From: Thermoplasmata archaeon
Lineage (GTDB): Archaea > Thermoplasmatota > Thermoplasmata > Lutacidiplasmatales > UBA184
Reading direction: 5' to 3'
Assembly (NCBI GenBank): GCA_030043405.1
Contig: JASHXS010000101.1
Span: forward strand, 1 to 6,943
Length of the DNA stretch: 6,943 nucleotides
The notes below the pieces were generated by a model. That model was not told the origin of the DNA and made no database searches. It saw only the letters and a list, made by a program, of their open reading frames with translations. Shown piece by piece: positions 6,027 through 6,943 of this stretch; the first letter of the stretch is position 1; every line of letters begins with the position of its first letter. The position numbers were made by a program, and so were the translations under genes.

Positions 6027-6943
6027 TTAAACCCTGCCGTTCCGGCTGGAGCGCGCGGAACGGCGAGTCTCAGGGGATTGGAGCCCATCCCGCGCCTCCC
6101 TGGCCTCCAGCCAGAGTGCGGGGTCCCGCTGATCGGGGGAGACCCCCCGATTTTCCCGGTCGGGGAGGGGGAAGGAATGGGTCGCCTGAGCCGTTGAATC
6201 CATCGGACCAATCCCGGACAGGATCACGACACTGAGGGGCGGGATCGTCAGGTTGGTCGGACCGATGGGTCCCCAGACCAAGAGGGATGGGCTCGCGGCG
6301 CTGCCGTTCCATCCCAGAATCGTCGCGTTCGCGAGCCCCGGAAAGTCGAGGGCGAGGTCGAGACTGTAGGCGGTCGTACTGTTGATGTTGAGCAGGATCA
6401 GGTTCTCCATCGACTTGGCCGTGGGGCCTCCTTCCGCGGCCAAAAGGCCGCCACCGGGCGAGCTCGTGCCGAGTTCGGCGGCGTAGGCGCCGACGCGCGA
6501 TGCCCAGTTGCTGAAGATCCCGTAGGCGCCGGACGCGGCCCCCGAAGTGGAGAGCCACGCGCCAGGGGTCCCGCTCTGCAGGTTGTAGTAGTCGAAGCTC
6601 CGCACGTTCAGGGGCAGGCTCTCGACCAGCTCCGCACCGACGTAGGTGGCCAGATAGCCGCCCTCGAGTCCGTCTCCAGCGGGCACATTGGTCCCAACTC
6701 CGAGCTCATCAACCAGGAGTTGGAGGTGGCAGGTGGGGCAGCCGCTACTCATCTCCGTCAGCGTCTCGTTCGCGCGGACCGGTAGACTCGACCCTCCCTG
6801 CAGGGAAGAGAACCATGTGGACAAGGGAGTCGGCCCCGGGATCGGTCCTGCCGGATAGACGTGGATGGCGATCGCGGAGAGGTTGGGGCCGTCCACGCTC
6901 ACGACGGAGTTCACCCAACCGGACTGGTTCCCGCCCAGACCGA
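6027..6943 (-). CDS. Clan GH-A-type glycoside hydrolase paralogue (5' part outside the window)
   Basis: This frame enters from the right edge, reading GLGGNQSGWV, and stops at TAA 6027-6029, giving over 300 residues. A GTG at 6912-6914 is internal, since homology to the downstream gene continues upstream of it (GLGG..GWV). Counting from that GTG codon: PNLSAIAIHVYP (10-21), CPTC (59-62), LLVDELGVGT with the probable nucleophile E70 (66-75), a DYYNLQSGT block (108-116), and a beta-rich C-terminal region ending LSVVILSGIGP (227-237). Over the shared region it is roughly half identical to the protein encoded at 4246-6012, so the two are tandem paralogues. The acid/base Glu and any signal sequence lie outside the window. 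After residue 237 comes a tail of nearly 60 residues rich in Arg, Ser and Asp, unlike its paralogue's Pro/Ala-rich tail. The DNA coding this tail contains two perfect inverted repeats, so it may be a run-on after loss of an older stop. Six sequons precede the tail. Confidence 0.85.
   Translation of the reverse strand, partial: GLGGNQSGWVNSVVSVDGPNLSAIAIHVYPAGPIPGPTPLSTWFSSLQGGSSLPVRANETLTEMSSGCPTCHLQLLVDELGVGTNVPAGDGLEGGYLATYVGAELVESLPLNVRSFDYYNLQSGTPGAWLSTSGAASGAYGIFSNWASRVGAYAAELGTSSPGGGLLAAEGGPTAKSMENLILLNINSTTAYSLDLALDFPGLANATILGWNGSAASPSLLVWGPIGPTNLTIPPLSVVILSGIGPMDSTAQATHSFPLPDRENRGVSPDQRDPALWLEAREARDGLQSPETRRSARSSRNGRV
6036..6064. repeat. 9-bp inverted repeat between the two glycosidase-like genes
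   Basis: gccgttccg (6036-6044) and cggaacggc (6056-6064) are perfect reverse complements separated by 11 bases. They lie at the extreme 3' end of the upstream paralogue, 24 bases before the ATG at 6012 and 69 before the alternative ATG at 5967. On the minus strand the repeat is followed by AGGGTTTAA, which holds the stop codon and a TATA-like TTTAA. It could be an operator for the downstream gene or an mRNA hairpin between the two cistrons. Confidence 0.4.
6132..6151. repeat. 8-bp perfect hairpin in the paralogue's C-terminal tail
   Basis: atcggggg (6132-6139) and cccccgat (6144-6151) are perfect reverse complements around a 4-base loop. On the plus strand the hairpin is followed directly by TTTT, the form of an intrinsic terminator; on the minus strand, where the gene is read, the T-run comes before it as AAAA. 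It lies inside the charged tail-coding part of the upstream paralogue, where no coding reason for such symmetry is apparent. Confidence 0.4.

Noticed and set aside
6703..6716. C-box-like TGATGA on the minus strand suggesting a C/D box sRNA
   Set aside because: It is part of the codons for the conserved VDELG active-site strand, with no paired D box or guide layout.
6912..6914. GTG as the start of the right-hand glycosidase-like gene
   Set aside because: Homology to the complete paralogue continues upstream of it to the window edge (GLGG..GWV), so the GTG is an internal valine codon.

Overview
The window is GC-rich DNA that looks archaeal. The evidence is a RIO-family atypical kinase, a secreted glycosidase-like pair dense in N-glycosylation sequons, TATA/BRE-like boxes at the right distance from some starts, and several GTG starts. 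A high-GC member of Thermoplasmatota or a similar lineage is possible, but the lineage cannot be fixed from this sequence alone.

Layout. Bases 3-80 (+) carry the last 25 codons of a protein that ends in a membrane helix and a basic tail. Everything else that is convincing lies on the minus strand. In transcription order, from the right edge leftwards, it is: the C-terminal half of a glycoside-hydrolase-like protein (6027-6943, running off the right edge); a complete homologue of it (4246-6012); a small VOC/glyoxalase-fold protein (3591-4007); a GNAT acetyltransferase with a second GNAT-like half (2478-3446); a YdbC/PdxI-like aldo/keto reductase (1464-2306); a divergent RIO1-like kinase (541-1278); and a 60-residue protein with a C-terminal membrane helix (225-407).

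How the genes relate. The two glycosidase-like genes form a tandem head-to-tail pair. They share catalytic-type carboxylates, a CPTC motif and a stretch of perfect nucleotide identity, and most likely arose by duplication. They are expected to act outside the cell on glycans, but the substrate cannot be read from the sequence. The VOC, GNAT, AKR and RIO genes are separated by 144-238 bp and show no shared pathway, so they are probably separate transcription units that happen to point the same way. Intergenic signals that can be seen are a TATA/hairpin/Shine-Dalgarno/13-codon ORF leader upstream of the RIO gene, a TATA-like box 28 nt upstream of the VOC start, and inverted repeats in the 3' end of the right-hand glycosidase gene.

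No gap exceeds 300 bases. I see no tRNA, rRNA, CRISPR array, insertion sequence or phage gene. Nothing here amounts to a clearly new system. The best leads are the tandem secreted glycosidase-like pair with its unusual 3' tail and inverted repeats, the RIO leader, and the degenerate active sites of the RIO and VOC proteins.
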